A stretch of 58,821 nucleotides of DNA from Firmicutes bacterium UBA5493 (GTDB taxonomy: Bacteria; Bacillota; Limnochordia; Darwinibacteriales; Darwinibacteriaceae): contig DIPH01000009.1 of assembly GCA_002424045.1 (NCBI GenBank), forward strand, positions 1 to 58,821. The letters are read 5' to 3'. Each line of letters starts with the position of its first letter. Position 1 is the stretch's first letter. Of this stretch, positions 1 through 8,232 are shown piece after piece. Both the position numbers and the translations under genes were made by a program. A model generated the notes under the pieces. It worked only from the letters and a program-made list of their open reading frames with translations. It searched no databases and was not told the origin of the DNA.

Positions 1-12
1 CCGGAATTGTAA

Positions 13-237
13 CATAGACCCGATTATGATACCGCATCTAAGATCCGAAGTTATATCGCTGTACTTAGACAGGCAGGAAACCATGATGACAAAACCAACG
101 AATGGATAGAGTGGGCTAAAGCTAAGGCTGACTGGTATGATCCCACAATTGCCAAAGAGGACGAGTTTTTTGGAAGAAGAGAGCATGAGCAGGACGCGGA
201 CAAAAAAAGACTCGAACATAGATCCTATTGGCGGTAG
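13..237 (+). pseudogene. 3' remnant of an unrecognised protein gene
   Basis: An open frame of about 74 codons ends in TAG at 235-237. It has a convincing soluble-protein composition, with many charged residues and repeated Trp/Tyr (for example WIEWAKAKADWYDP). It contains no ATG, GTG or TTG start, and an in-frame TAA lies at 10-12, so what is visible cannot be translated alone. It is either the tail of a gene broken by a stop or frameshift, or a truncated copy cut at the window edge. I do not recognise the family. The next 70 bases up to the tRNA terminator hold only a short hairpin (281-297). Confidence 0.4.
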
Positions 238-302
238 CTAGATGGCACATGTATTCCCATATTATGGCTGATGGTCATTTGATGGGCAACTCCCATCGAA
301 AT

Positions 303-330
303 ACAACAAAACCCCAGTTCAACTGGGGTT
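303..330 (-). terminator. Intrinsic terminator of the tRNA-Leu gene
   Basis: On the reverse strand an 8-bp GC-rich stem (AACCCCAG / CTGGGGTT) with a five-base loop is followed by a T-rich run. It lies ten bases after the tRNA 3' end and faces the right way to end its transcript. Confidence 0.75.
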
Positions 331-340
331 GAAATTCATA

Positions 341-426
341 TGGTGCCGAAGGTGGGATTTGAACCCACACGGGCTATTGCCCACTGCGCCCTGAACGCAG
401 CGCGTCTGCCGTTCCGCCACTTCGGC
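341..426 (-). tRNA. tRNA-Leu (anticodon CAG)
   Basis: Read on the reverse strand, the 86-nt gene has the acceptor pair GCCGAAG/CTTCGGC, a D arm, an anticodon stem CTGCG/CGCAG around loop TTCAGGG (anticodon CAG), a long variable arm (TGGGC/GCCCG) and a T arm GTGGG/CCCAC. The long variable arm and the anticodon both indicate leucine. The discriminator A and the CCA end are encoded. The gene stands alone between its own promoter and terminator. Confidence 0.96.
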
Positions 427-436
427 TAACTATTTC

Positions 437-465
437 AATCTAGCATGTTTTTTTAAAAAAGTCAA
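437..465 (-). promoter_or_regulatory. Promoter of tRNA-Leu
   Basis: On the reverse strand TTGACT (460-465) is separated by 17 bases from TAGATT (437-442), placing a sigma-A start a few bases before the mature tRNA 5' end. It is back to back with the codY promoter, with 13 bases between the two -35 boxes. Confidence 0.65.
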
Positions 466-478
466 TGGGCAGACAGCG

Positions 479-507
479 TTGACATTAATTGTGCGAAAAT
501 ATATAAT
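479..507 (+). promoter_or_regulatory. Consensus sigma-A promoter of codY
   Basis: TTGACA (479-484), a 17-base spacer and TATAAT (502-507) match the housekeeping consensus exactly. The predicted start near 514 gives codY a leader of about 45 nt. Confidence 0.85.
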
Positions 508-524
508 TGACACTATACGGAAAG

Positions 525-541
525 ATTTTTCTGCGAAAATA
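525..541 (+). promoter_or_regulatory. Possible CodY operator in the codY leader
   Basis: ATTTTTC-TGC-GAAAATA has the two arms of the known CodY box (AATTTTCWGAAAATT) but a three-base rather than one-base centre. The string TGCGAAAATA also occurs at 492-501, inside the promoter spacer, exactly 40 bases upstream. Placement between transcription start and ribosome binding site suits autoregulation, which is known for CodY elsewhere. The match is imperfect. Confidence 0.35.
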
Positions 542-558
542 GAGAGGTGAACAAAATA

Positions 559-1302
559 ATGTTAGGACGAATGAAACAGTATCTGCAATCCCTTCAGCAG
601 ACAACGACGGATGTAGACTTTAATGAGCTTGGCGAAGCTCTCCGCTCGGGTATGGATGAGAGTAGCGTGTACATTCTCGGTAGAAAAGGTAATGTTCTTG
701 GCTATGCACTCGAAGATGGTTTTGATAGTACACCGTTCGACTCGGAGTGGATCTTTACAGGTGTAGCTTCCGACGAAATTCAAAGCTTAGCTAATCGAGT
801 GGCAGAAACAAGCGTTCAAGAAGGACCCAATGGAGAATCTATTCTGGTTACCCCTATCATCGGTGGAGACGAGCGTGTAGGTTCGGTTCTCTGCGTACGG
901 CGCAGCGGAACGTACAGTGATCAAGACATGGACATTGCCAATATCGCAGGCGTTACCTTAGGCATGATCATCTCTCGGGTCATTCATGAACGGCAAGAAG
1001 ATAAAGCCGCTCAGACAAGGTCGGCCCGTTCGGCCATCAACAGCCTATCATACTCGGAGATTTTAGCGATGCAAAAGATTTTCGAACAGCTCGATGGCGA
1101 TGAAGGCTTACTTGTGGCCAGTCGTATTGCCGATGAAGCAGAGATCACTCGCTCTGTTATCGTCAACGCTTTGCGTAAACTTGCTTCAGCTAATGTCATT
1201 GAATCTCGGTCTCTAGGTATGAAGGGTACGTATTTACGGGTCTTAAACCCCGAAATCCGCAAGGAATTTGAAAAGCAGTGGTATTCGCATCCAAAAGCGT
1301 AA
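559..1302 (+). CDS. codY: GTP-sensing transcriptional repressor CodY
   Basis: CodY senses GTP and branched-chain amino acids and represses stationary-phase, transport and biosynthetic genes in Firmicutes. The 247-residue protein has an N-terminal GAF-like ligand domain (about 1-150) and a C-terminal winged helix (about 185-235). The latter carries the family core EGLLVASRIADEAEITRSV and the end SLGMKGTYLRVLN. ATG 559 was chosen because AGAGAGGTGA lies eight bases before it; an in-frame GTG at 547 would overlap that ribosome binding site. It has its own consensus promoter and a terminator shared with the convergent dinB. Length is slightly below the usual 259 residues, from a shorter N-terminus. 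Confidence 0.95.
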   Translation: MLGRMKQYLQSLQQTTTDVDFNELGEALRSGMDESSVYILGRKGNVLGYALEDGFDSTPFDSEWIFTGVASDEIQSLANRVAETSVQEGPNGESILVTPIIGGDERVGSVLCVRRSGTYSDQDMDIANIAGVTLGMIISRVIHERQEDKAAQTRSARSAINSLSYSEILAMQKIFEQLDGDEGLLVASRIADEAEITRSVIVNALRKLASANVIESRSLGMKGTYLRVLNPEIRKEFEKQWYSHPKA

Positions 1303-1327
1303 CAATAACACGAACATGTCTCCTGAT

Positions 1328-1357
1328 AAAGGGTCTGTGCCTTATACAGACCCTTTT
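1328..1357. terminator. Shared terminator between convergent codY and dinB
   Basis: AAAGGGTCTGT and ACAGACCCTTTT form an 11-bp stem around a seven-base loop. The T run follows on the codY side. The hairpin directly abuts the dinB stop codon, so it can also end dinB messages, though the reverse-strand U tract is weaker. Confidence 0.8.
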
Positions 1358-2514
1358 CACTCGTCTGTAGGCAGAGTGCGTCCCTTGGTAATGGCGCCGG
1401 GTGAGAACTTCCGGTTGATGGTATCCATTAATTCGTTAACCCGACTGGATGGTTGATCTTCTGTTGAAAAGAGGGACAACTGAGCCCCAGCGGAAACATT
1501 GCTCACCGTAACCCCCAAGAGTCTTACGGGTTGCAGCTTTATTTGTTCCAGAAGGTGTAAAGCTTCTCTAAAAATGGTATCATCATCATTAAAGGAATGA
1601 TTCAGAGTGTGAGAACGGGTGATGGTCTTAAAGTCCGAAAAACGCACCTTAATGGAGACAGTGCGGGCGTAGAGTCCTTGCTCCCTTAGCCGCCAGCCCA
1701 CTTTTTCGCCCATTTGGGCCAGTTGCTGGCGGAGAAAAGATAGGCTTTCGTGATCTTCTGCGAAGGTGATTTCATGGCCAATGGATTGTGCTTCCGTTTC
1801 GGGTACAACAGGGCGGTCATCGATACCCCGGGACAGATAGTAGATTTGTGATCCTAGAGCTGAACCTACCCTTTCCTGCAACCAGGCTAAGGAATGGGGT
1901 AGAATATCCCTAACATAGCGAAGATTGAGCCTATGCAAAACCGCTTCAGATTTTTGTCCTACGCCCCATAGTTTACCCACGGGTAGATCTTGGAGGAAGC
2001 CCTCGATATCATGGGGACGAAGCACAAAAAGACCATCGGGTTTTTGCCAATCTGAGGCCAATTTCGCCAGAAACTTGTTGGGTGCGATCCCCACTGAAGC
2101 TGTGATCCCTGTCTTATTCTTGATGCGACGTTTCAGACTCTGGCCCATCTCTTCTAGACTAGGGTAGAAGTGTTCACAGCCACTCATATCCAAAAAAGCT
2201 TCATCAATGGAAAGGGGCTCCACAAGGGGCGAAAACTCAGGGAAGATCCCGTGAATTTGACTCGAGACCTCCTGATAGCGCGCCATGCGTCCTGGGATAA
2301 AGATGCCGTCCGGGCACAAGAAAGCGGCCTTAGCAATAGGCATGGCACTATGAACTCCAAATTTCCGCGCTTCATAGGAGGCGGTAGAAACAACGCCCCG
2401 GGGCGAATCTTTGCGACCACCAATAATCAAGGGCTTTCCGGCATATTCCGGATGATCCAAGACTTCCACGGCAGCAAAGAACGCATCCATATCAACATGC
2501 ATAATTGTGCGCAT
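1357..2514 (-). CDS. dinB: DNA polymerase IV (Y-family translesion polymerase)
   Basis: Error-prone polymerase that copies past damaged template bases. The 385-residue protein has the complete Y-family layout. The first metal-binding Asp is D8 in HVDMDAFFAAVE, and the catalytic pair D104-E105 sits in LSIDEAFLDM. Fingers and thumb follow with a helix-hairpin-helix region near 175-195 (LWGVGQKSE), then a little-finger domain. The C-terminal QLSLF (about residues 362-366) is a plausible beta-clamp binding peptide. GGGAGG seven bases before ATG 2514 sets the start. It is divergent from hflX with 66 bases between them; I saw no LexA-type box there. Confidence 0.95.
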   Translation of the reverse strand: MRTIMHVDMDAFFAAVEVLDHPEYAGKPLIIGGRKDSPRGVVSTASYEARKFGVHSAMPIAKAAFLCPDGIFIPGRMARYQEVSSQIHGIFPEFSPLVEPLSIDEAFLDMSGCEHFYPSLEEMGQSLKRRIKNKTGITASVGIAPNKFLAKLASDWQKPDGLFVLRPHDIEGFLQDLPVGKLWGVGQKSEAVLHRLNLRYVRDILPHSLAWLQERVGSALGSQIYYLSRGIDDRPVVPETEAQSIGHEITFAEDHESLSFLRQQLAQMGEKVGWRLREQGLYARTVSIKVRFSDFKTITRSHTLNHSFNDDDTIFREALHLLEQIKLQPVRLLGVTVSNVSAGAQLSLFSTEDQPSSRVNELMDTINRKFSPGAITKGRTLPTDE

Positions 2515-2580
2515 GACGTTTCCTCCCTTGATCTGATTTCCAGATCGAGCCTGGGATTCCTGCGAGAAAAGAGGTGGCCT

Positions 2581-3813
2581 ATGGAAAGAGAAAATAATAA
2601 ACAGAATGCTTATTTAGTAGCGTTACAGCAGAGCTTTCAGAGGGACTGGGAAGTAGAAGAGAACCTCGCCGAACTAAAGGAACTGGCTCAAGATGCAGGT
2701 CTACATGTGGTGGACTCCTTTGTTCAGAAGCGAGGCTATCCAGACCCAGGCACATTTATTGGTAAGGGTAAAGCCCTCGAGATCGGAGACATGGTGGATG
2801 AAGATAGTCTAGTCATCTTTGATGACGAACTCACACCAGCTCAACAGGGTAATCTCTCTGACCTCATGGAGGCACCGGTCATTGATCGCACCCAGCTCAT
2901 TTTAGACATCTTTGCCCAAAGGGCCCAAAGCAACGAGGGTAAGATTCAGGTAGAATTAGCCCAGCTCAATTACTTACTTCCTCGCCTGATGGGTAAAGGG
3001 AAGGCCCTGTCGCGTCTTGGAGGGGGAATTGGCACAAGGGGTCCCGGTGAAACCAAGCTTGAAACGGACCGTCGTAGGATCAGAAAACGCATCTCCGACC
3101 TCAAGGGAGAACTCGAAAAAATAAGGCAGACCAGAGGTTTACAGAGGGAAGGCCGGGCAAACACTTCCATACCCGTTGTTGCCCTTGTGGGCTATACCAA
3201 CGCCGGAAAATCCACCTTACTGAAGGCTCTCACTGGCTCTGAGGTCTTCGTGGCGGATCAGCTCTTTGCCACTTTAGATCCGACCATCCGACGCTGGGAT
3301 CTCAAAAACGGCCGCTGGGTCTATCTCTCCGATACGGTAGGCTTCATCCGCAAGCTTCCTCATACACTCGTGGCAGCGTTCCAGGCGACCTTAGAAGAGG
3401 TTATTTATGCGGATCTTTTGCTCCATGTCGTTGATGCCAGCCATCCTCAGTCCATGGAACAACAGGAGGCGGTGGAGGAAGTACTGAAAGAAATTGGTGC
3501 CGCGGCACCGGTCATTTCAGTGTATAATAAAGTGGATCTCGTGGCACACCCCATCGAAGTGAGAGGACCGGAGCAGGCGATTTCTGCCAAGACGGGATAT
3601 CAGTTGGAGAAGCTGGCAGAAGCTGTAGATGTCTTCTTTGCAGAAAAGTTCTCTTTGCGGCAGTATTTATTTCCCTTTGACAAGTTAAGTCAGGCCAGTT
3701 ATCTGAGGGATAACGCCCACATCATAACAGAAGAATTCGTGGCAGAAGGCCTGATCATCAAAGCTGAGGTGGATCAGAAGACTGCGAGCATCCTTCGATC
3801 CTTCGAGAACTAA
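2581..3813 (+). CDS. hflX: Ribosome-associated GTPase HflX
   Basis: HflX is a GTPase that binds the 50S subunit and splits stalled ribosomes during stress. Of 410 residues, about 1-190 are the HflX N-terminal domain with its glycine-rich signature (LGGGIGTRGPGETKLE) and a following helical linker. The G domain follows, with G1 GYTNAGKST (204-212), G3 DTVGF (near 251) and G4 NKVD (near 316). The frame stays open far upstream through dinB, but similarity to HflX begins only at ATG 2581, which has GAGGTGG just before it. Usual length and no missing motif. Confidence 0.94.
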   Translation: MERENNKQNAYLVALQQSFQRDWEVEENLAELKELAQDAGLHVVDSFVQKRGYPDPGTFIGKGKALEIGDMVDEDSLVIFDDELTPAQQGNLSDLMEAPVIDRTQLILDIFAQRAQSNEGKIQVELAQLNYLLPRLMGKGKALSRLGGGIGTRGPGETKLETDRRRIRKRISDLKGELEKIRQTRGLQREGRANTSIPVVALVGYTNAGKSTLLKALTGSEVFVADQLFATLDPTIRRWDLKNGRWVYLSDTVGFIRKLPHTLVAAFQATLEEVIYADLLLHVVDASHPQSMEQQEAVEEVLKEIGAAAPVISVYNKVDLVAHPIEVRGPEQAISAKTGYQLEKLAEAVDVFFAEKFSLRQYLFPFDKLSQASYLRDNAHIITEEFVAEGLIIKAEVDQKTASILRSFEN

Positions 3814-3881
3814 ATGCCAGGCAGGATTTCCCTCACACTTTAGAGAAACTTAGTCTGTTATTAAGTGACAGAGGTGAGAAC

Positions 3882-4478
3882 ATGCCAATTCGTGAAGCAT
3901 CTTGGCTCGAAGTTATCGTGGGCTCTATGTTCTCGGGAAAATCCGAGGAGTTAATCAGGAGAGTAAAACGGGCCGCCATTGCCAGACAAAATGTGTTAGT
4001 ATTTAAACCAGCCTTGGACTATCGCTATGGGATGGAGAAAGTCGCAGCCCATAATGGTCTGCATATAGATTGTGTACCCATCCGCGAACCAGAAGATATC
4101 TTACGGCAAGTCGATGATCAAGTAGATGTTGTGGCCATTGATGAGGTTCAGTTTTTTGGTCCAACCATCATTCCCGTTTGTCAGAGATTGGTCAAAGCAG
4201 GAAAACGCGTAATCGTAGCAGGGTTGGACCAAGACTTTCGTGGTGAGCCTTTTGGATCTGTTCCCGTCTTGATGGCCTTAGCAGAGCAGGTCACAAAACT
4301 CAACGCCATATGCGTAGTCTGTGGCAGGGCTGCCAGCCGCACCCAGCGTTTGATTGATGGTGCGCCGGCGAAGTATAATGATCCTATTATTTTAATTGGA
4401 GCAACCGAAAACTACGAGGCCCGTTGCAGTCGTTGTCACGAGGTACCTGGGTCACCGGATCTACAATTGGGAGTGTAG
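3882..4478 (+). CDS. tdk: Thymidine kinase (type II)
   Basis: Phosphorylates thymidine to dTMP in pyrimidine salvage. The 198-residue protein has the P-loop GSMFSGKS (14-21), the DEVQFF motif containing the catalytic acid (87-92), the lasso region, and a structural zinc site from C144/C147 and C182/C185. Start ATG 3882 follows AGAGGTGAGAAC. It lies 68 bases after hflX with no terminator between, and the next gene starts four bases after its stop, so co-transcription is likely. Confidence 0.96.
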   Translation: MPIREASWLEVIVGSMFSGKSEELIRRVKRAAIARQNVLVFKPALDYRYGMEKVAAHNGLHIDCVPIREPEDILRQVDDQVDVVAIDEVQFFGPTIIPVCQRLVKAGKRVIVAGLDQDFRGEPFGSVPVLMALAEQVTKLNAICVVCGRAASRTQRLIDGAPAKYNDPIILIGATENYEARCSRCHEVPGSPDLQLGV

Positions 4479-4482
4479 TTTT

Positions 4483-5376
4483 ATGGCACGTAAACCTGCA
4501 GTCGTTTTCTTTATCATGGTCATGAGGTCTATTGTAGTAGGAGTGGCCTACTACTTGGTGCGTGAAATTCCAGGCCTTACTTCATCCTTTGTGTCCATTT
4601 TTGTAGGCTTTCTGGCCTTTGACATGATTGTGGCTATGCCCAAGTTTTCCTTTCGTTTTCGCCATTTGCGCGATCTATCACTGCTCCTTTTACCCCGTAT
4701 CAGCGGCACGGCCCTAAGCCTTGGGGGAGGTCTGGCCCTAGGCGTACTCTTTGGCAGTCTCACCAAAGTGGGCGTTCCTGTCTTGGTGGCAGCAGTTTTT
4801 GTTATAGGTCTTTCCTATAGTCTTTCTGCCAGAATCAAGGGGAATATATCCAGTTATGTGGGCATGATTGCTGCTGTAGACATGTTTGATCGCATCGTTC
4901 GCCTAGAGTATTTTACCGAATACTGGGTGCAGGATTTGGCAGGTCCCGCGGGAACTCTTATTTATAGTACGTTTCTGGCCCTCCTCATTGGCTGGCTCGT
5001 AGGTATCGTCATTGGCAGTTTAACTAGGCTTTTTTTGCCACGGGGTTATCGCTCGGTTAAGAGTAGTGCCTATGAGCAGCCTCTTTGGATGCGGTCTTTC
5101 AGGGATGTTATGCACTTAGATGACGATAGAGTTCTCTTACAGATCGAACTCAGTGAAGATTCGGCCTTAGCCTATCATAGCTTGGCAGAGGTTGGTTTAG
5201 GTAGAGATTTGGGCGTACAGGTGCTCTCCATTATTCGTTCTCCAGATGAGATCACTTCCCCAAAGGGTGCTGATGTGCTTTTGCCCCTTGATCAGTTGGT
5301 GGTTGTTGTGCCAGGCCACCAAGTTCAGAATTTAATCTCCTTAATGAAAGGACGCGTGTTAGATGGGCAAGTTTAA
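4483..5376 (+). CDS. Membrane protein with C-terminal TrkA-C (RCK_C) domain
   Basis: 297 residues. The first ~180 form five probable membrane segments (near 8-25, 33-50, 75-95, 97-117 and 150-175). The cytosolic C-terminus (about 215-290) has the alternating beta/alpha pattern of a TrkA-C regulatory domain, with the typical end PLDQLVVVVPGHQVQNLISL. Such domains usually bind a small ligand and gate an ion channel or carrier, but no known transporter signature is visible. The substrate is therefore unknown. ATG 4483 was preferred over an ATG 87 bases upstream that would overlap tdk and add non-hydrophobic residues. It overlaps the next gene by 14 bases. Confidence 0.7.
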   Translation: MARKPAVVFFIMVMRSIVVGVAYYLVREIPGLTSSFVSIFVGFLAFDMIVAMPKFSFRFRHLRDLSLLLLPRISGTALSLGGGLALGVLFGSLTKVGVPVLVAAVFVIGLSYSLSARIKGNISSYVGMIAAVDMFDRIVRLEYFTEYWVQDLAGPAGTLIYSTFLALLIGWLVGIVIGSLTRLFLPRGYRSVKSSAYEQPLWMRSFRDVMHLDDDRVLLQIELSEDSALAYHSLAEVGLGRDLGVQVLSIIRSPDEITSPKGADVLLPLDQLVVVVPGHQVQNLISLMKGRVLDGQV

Positions 5377-6280
5377 CTATGGAGGTCAAGCCGTCATCGA
5401 AGGAGTTATGATGCGCGGACAGTATCATTCGGCCGTTGCTGTGCGAAAAACAGATCAATCCATCACGGTTTTGGAGGAAGATTTAAAACCTTGGTCCGAT
5501 AGATTTCCTATCCTGAAGAAACCCATTTTGCGCGGAGCAGTGGCCCTGGTGGAAAGCATGGTTATGGGACTGAGAAGTCTCAATTATTCCGCCAGTCAAT
5601 TTGGGGACGAAGAGGAGCAGTTGACAACGAAAGAACTGGTGATGACCATGGGATTTGCCTTGGTTCTAACCGTCGCCCTTTTCATTGTCTTACCAGCTTT
5701 TTTACTCCGCTTTGTGCAGAGCCACATCGCATCCAATGTTATGGTTAACCTGGTGGAAGGTGTGATTAAGGTATCCATCTTCGTCATCTATATTGTCGCC
5801 ATCTCTTGGATGAATGACATTAAAAGGGTATTCGCTTACCATGGTGCAGAGCACAAGACCATTAACTGCTATGAAGCCGGTGAGGAGCTCATTGCAGAAA
5901 ACGTGGCCAAACATAGCCGGGTACACGCCCGCTGTGGAACGAACTTCCTGCTCATTGTTTTGTTTACCAGTGTCTTTGTATTCTCGTTTTTTGGACGCCC
6001 GCCCTTTCTCCAGAGGATTTTGATCCATCTGGCCATTATGCCCATTGTAGCAGGGCTTTCCTATGAGTTGATTCGCAAGGCAGGGCAGAAGGACTGCCAT
6101 CCCATTTTTAAGTGGGTGGCCAAACCAGGTATGTTGCTTCAGAATCTCACGACAATTGAACCCGATCAGCAGATGATCGAAGTGGCCATTAAGGCCTTAG
6201 AAACTGTGTTGGATAAGGACGCCATTCATCCTGAAACAAAAAAAGTGGTCGCCTTTCCAGCATCCGATCCCAGTGCCTAG
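5363..6280 (+). CDS. DUF1385 family membrane protein (YqhQ-like)
   Basis: The N-terminus NYGGQAVIEGVMMRG is the hallmark of DUF1385, a conserved Firmicutes family typified by Bacillus subtilis YqhQ. 305 residues with four predicted membrane segments (about 95-120, 130-155, 195-220 and 225-245). A conserved central motif YHGAEHKTINCYEAGE precedes HARCGTNFLL; these His, Glu and Cys residues look like a metal site, although the function is unknown. The start overlaps the upstream stop and has AAAGGA ten bases before it. In many Firmicutes this family sits beside prfA and prmC, as here, probably in one transcript. Confidence 0.88.
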   Translation: MGKFNYGGQAVIEGVMMRGQYHSAVAVRKTDQSITVLEEDLKPWSDRFPILKKPILRGAVALVESMVMGLRSLNYSASQFGDEEEQLTTKELVMTMGFALVLTVALFIVLPAFLLRFVQSHIASNVMVNLVEGVIKVSIFVIYIVAISWMNDIKRVFAYHGAEHKTINCYEAGEELIAENVAKHSRVHARCGTNFLLIVLFTSVFVFSFFGRPPFLQRILIHLAIMPIVAGLSYELIRKAGQKDCHPIFKWVAKPGMLLQNLTTIEPDQQMIEVAIKALETVLDKDAIHPETKKVVAFPASDPSA

Positions 6281-6305
6281 GAGGCAGCCAGGAGGCAACC
6301 ACTAG

Positions 6306-7388
6306 ATGTTAGAGAAATTGCAAGCCCTAGAAGAAAAGTATGAGGAATTAAACCGCCAAATGAGCGATCCTGACGTTCTCAGTGATCCTCAAACCTACAA
6401 AACGCTGGCCAAAGCCCACTCTGATTTGGGAGAGATTGTAGGGAAATACAGGGAGTATCGCCAGGTACTTTCCGATTTAGATGATGCAGAGATGATGGCG
6501 GAAGAACCCCAGGAGGCAGACTTCGCTGCCATGCTGAGCGACGAAATTGCCACATTGAGCAAAGATAAAGAGAGGCTCCAAAGCGAACTACAAGTTCTCT
6601 TGCTTCCCAAAGATCCCAATGATGACAAGAACGTTATCGTGGAAATCAGGGCAGGAACCGGTGGTGATGAGGCTGCCCTTTTCGCAGGCACCCTCTTTAG
6701 GATGTATTCGCGCTACGCAGAGGTTCAGCGCTGGAAGGTGGATATTTTAAGCAACAATGCCACCGAATTAGGCGGCTTTAAAGAGATCATCTTTGTGATT
6801 GAAGGTAAAGGAGCTTATTCCCGCTTAAAGTTTGAAAGCGGGGTCCACAGGGTACAGAGAATTCCCACCACAGAGGCAGGCGGGCGTATTCATACCTCCA
6901 CTGCAACAGTGGCCGTTCTCCCTGAAGCCGAAGAAGTGGAGCTTCATATTGAAGCCAATGACTTAAAATTCGACGTCTATCGGTCCTCTGGGCCCGGTGG
7001 ACAAAGTGTCAACACCACCGACTCCGCCGTGCGGGTTACGCACCTTCCCACCGGTTTGGTTGTAGCTTGCCAGGACGAAAAGTCCCAGCTAAAGAATAAA
7101 GAGAAGGCACTGAAGATCCTCAGGGCACGGCTTTATGACCAGCTTCAAGAGGAGGCAGAACAAGAACAGGCGGCCGCGCGCCGTAGTCAAGTGGGTACCG
7201 GAGAGCGCAGTGAAAGGATTCGCACCTATAATTTCCCCCAGGGGAGGGTTACCGATCATCGCATTAACCTAACCTTGTATAAGTTGGATTTCGTGGTAGA
7301 CGGCGATTTAGATGAAATTATCGATGCCCTCATCACCGCAGATGAAGTAGGGAGACTAAAGGAGATCGTTGACGTTCACCATGACTAA
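6306..7388 (+). CDS. prfA: Peptide chain release factor 1
   Basis: RF1 ends translation at UAA and UAG. The 360-residue protein has the usual length, a coiled N-terminal domain, the stop-codon-reading domain and the invariant GGQ tripeptide (about 231-233 in SGPGGQSVNTTDSAV) that triggers peptidyl-tRNA hydrolysis. Start ATG 6306 follows an AGGAGGC element. The gene overlaps prmC, whose product methylates the GGQ glutamine, the standard arrangement. Confidence 0.97.
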   Translation: MLEKLQALEEKYEELNRQMSDPDVLSDPQTYKTLAKAHSDLGEIVGKYREYRQVLSDLDDAEMMAEEPQEADFAAMLSDEIATLSKDKERLQSELQVLLLPKDPNDDKNVIVEIRAGTGGDEAALFAGTLFRMYSRYAEVQRWKVDILSNNATELGGFKEIIFVIEGKGAYSRLKFESGVHRVQRIPTTEAGGRIHTSTATVAVLPEAEEVELHIEANDLKFDVYRSSGPGGQSVNTTDSAVRVTHLPTGLVVACQDEKSQLKNKEKALKILRARLYDQLQEEAEQEQAAARRSQVGTGERSERIRTYNFPQGRVTDHRINLTLYKLDFVVDGDLDEIIDALITADEVGRLKEIVDVHHD

Positions 7389-8232
7389 GCAACATACCAT
7401 TGGAGAGTTAATCAATCTTAGTGCAGGCTATTTAGAAGGCAAAGGATGTAGCTCAGCGCGCCTTGATGCCGAGCTCTTGCTTGGTCATGTCTTAGGGCTA
7501 GATCGCTTAGACCTGTATCTGAATTTTGATAAGCCTCTAAGTGGTAAAGAGGTGGAAGAGTATCGCCAATTCATCGGACGCAGGGGTAGGCGCATTCCCG
7601 TTGCCTATCTCACCGGGGAGCGGGAGTTTTACTCCTTACCCATAAAGGTAGATAAGAACGTTCTGATTCCCCGGCCAGAGACTGAGTTTGTGGTGGACAA
7701 GGTTTTAGAGCTCGTGGAGCCAGATAAGCCTACAAAGGTCTTGGATCTAGGCACCGGAAGCGGTGCCATTGCCTTGGCCCTAGCCTGCCAGGACCCTTAC
7801 TTCAAAATTACTGCCGTCGACATTTCCCCCGAGGCCTTGCAGGTGGCAGAGGCTAACGCCAAACGTCTTGGGGTAGATCATCAAGTAGATTTTTTGCATA
7901 GCGATCTCTTCAGCAAGGTTACCGGTACATACTCTGTTATTTGCTCCAATCCTCCCTATATCAAAAGGGAAGAAATGCAGCAGCTATCCCCAGAAGTAGG
8001 GGTCGAGCCTGCCCTGGCCCTCGACGGAGGCCCCGATGGGCTTGGGTTTTATCGCCGGATCCTAGACCAGGCCGCTTCGTTTTTGGAGCAACCTGGTTTT
8101 GTCGTGCTAGAAATCGGGTGGGACCAAGGTGCAGATGTCCGTGCCATTGGTGAAAATAGTGGTTTCACCTGGTTGGATACGACCAAGGATTATGGAGGAC
8201 AAGAGCGGGTGGTGGTATTTAAGTGGATGTAA
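7381..8232 (+). CDS. prmC: Release factor glutamine methyltransferase
   Basis: Methylates the GGQ glutamine of RF1 and RF2 with S-adenosylmethionine. The 283-residue protein has an N-terminal helical domain, the SAM-binding motif LDLGTGSGAIALALA (near 121-135) and the substrate-glutamine motif NPPY (190-193). ATG 7381 overlaps the prfA stop. An in-frame TTG at 7369 lies nearer the AAGGAG at 7359-7364, so a four-residue longer form is possible. Confidence 0.95.
   Translation: MTKQHTIGELINLSAGYLEGKGCSSARLDAELLLGHVLGLDRLDLYLNFDKPLSGKEVEEYRQFIGRRGRRIPVAYLTGEREFYSLPIKVDKNVLIPRPETEFVVDKVLELVEPDKPTKVLDLGTGSGAIALALACQDPYFKITAVDISPEALQVAEANAKRLGVDHQVDFLHSDLFSKVTGTYSVICSNPPYIKREEMQQLSPEVGVEPALALDGGPDGLGFYRRILDQAASFLEQPGFVVLEIGWDQGADVRAIGENSGFTWLDTTKDYGGQERVVVFKWM

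Noticed and set aside
281..297. GATGGG/CCCATC hairpin as a terminator of the remnant gene
   Set aside because: Six base pairs with no T run on the forward strand.
2515..2580. Possible LexA/SOS box between dinB and hflX
   Set aside because: Only a GATCTGATTTCCAGATC hairpin is present; no GAAC-N4-GTTC type box is visible.
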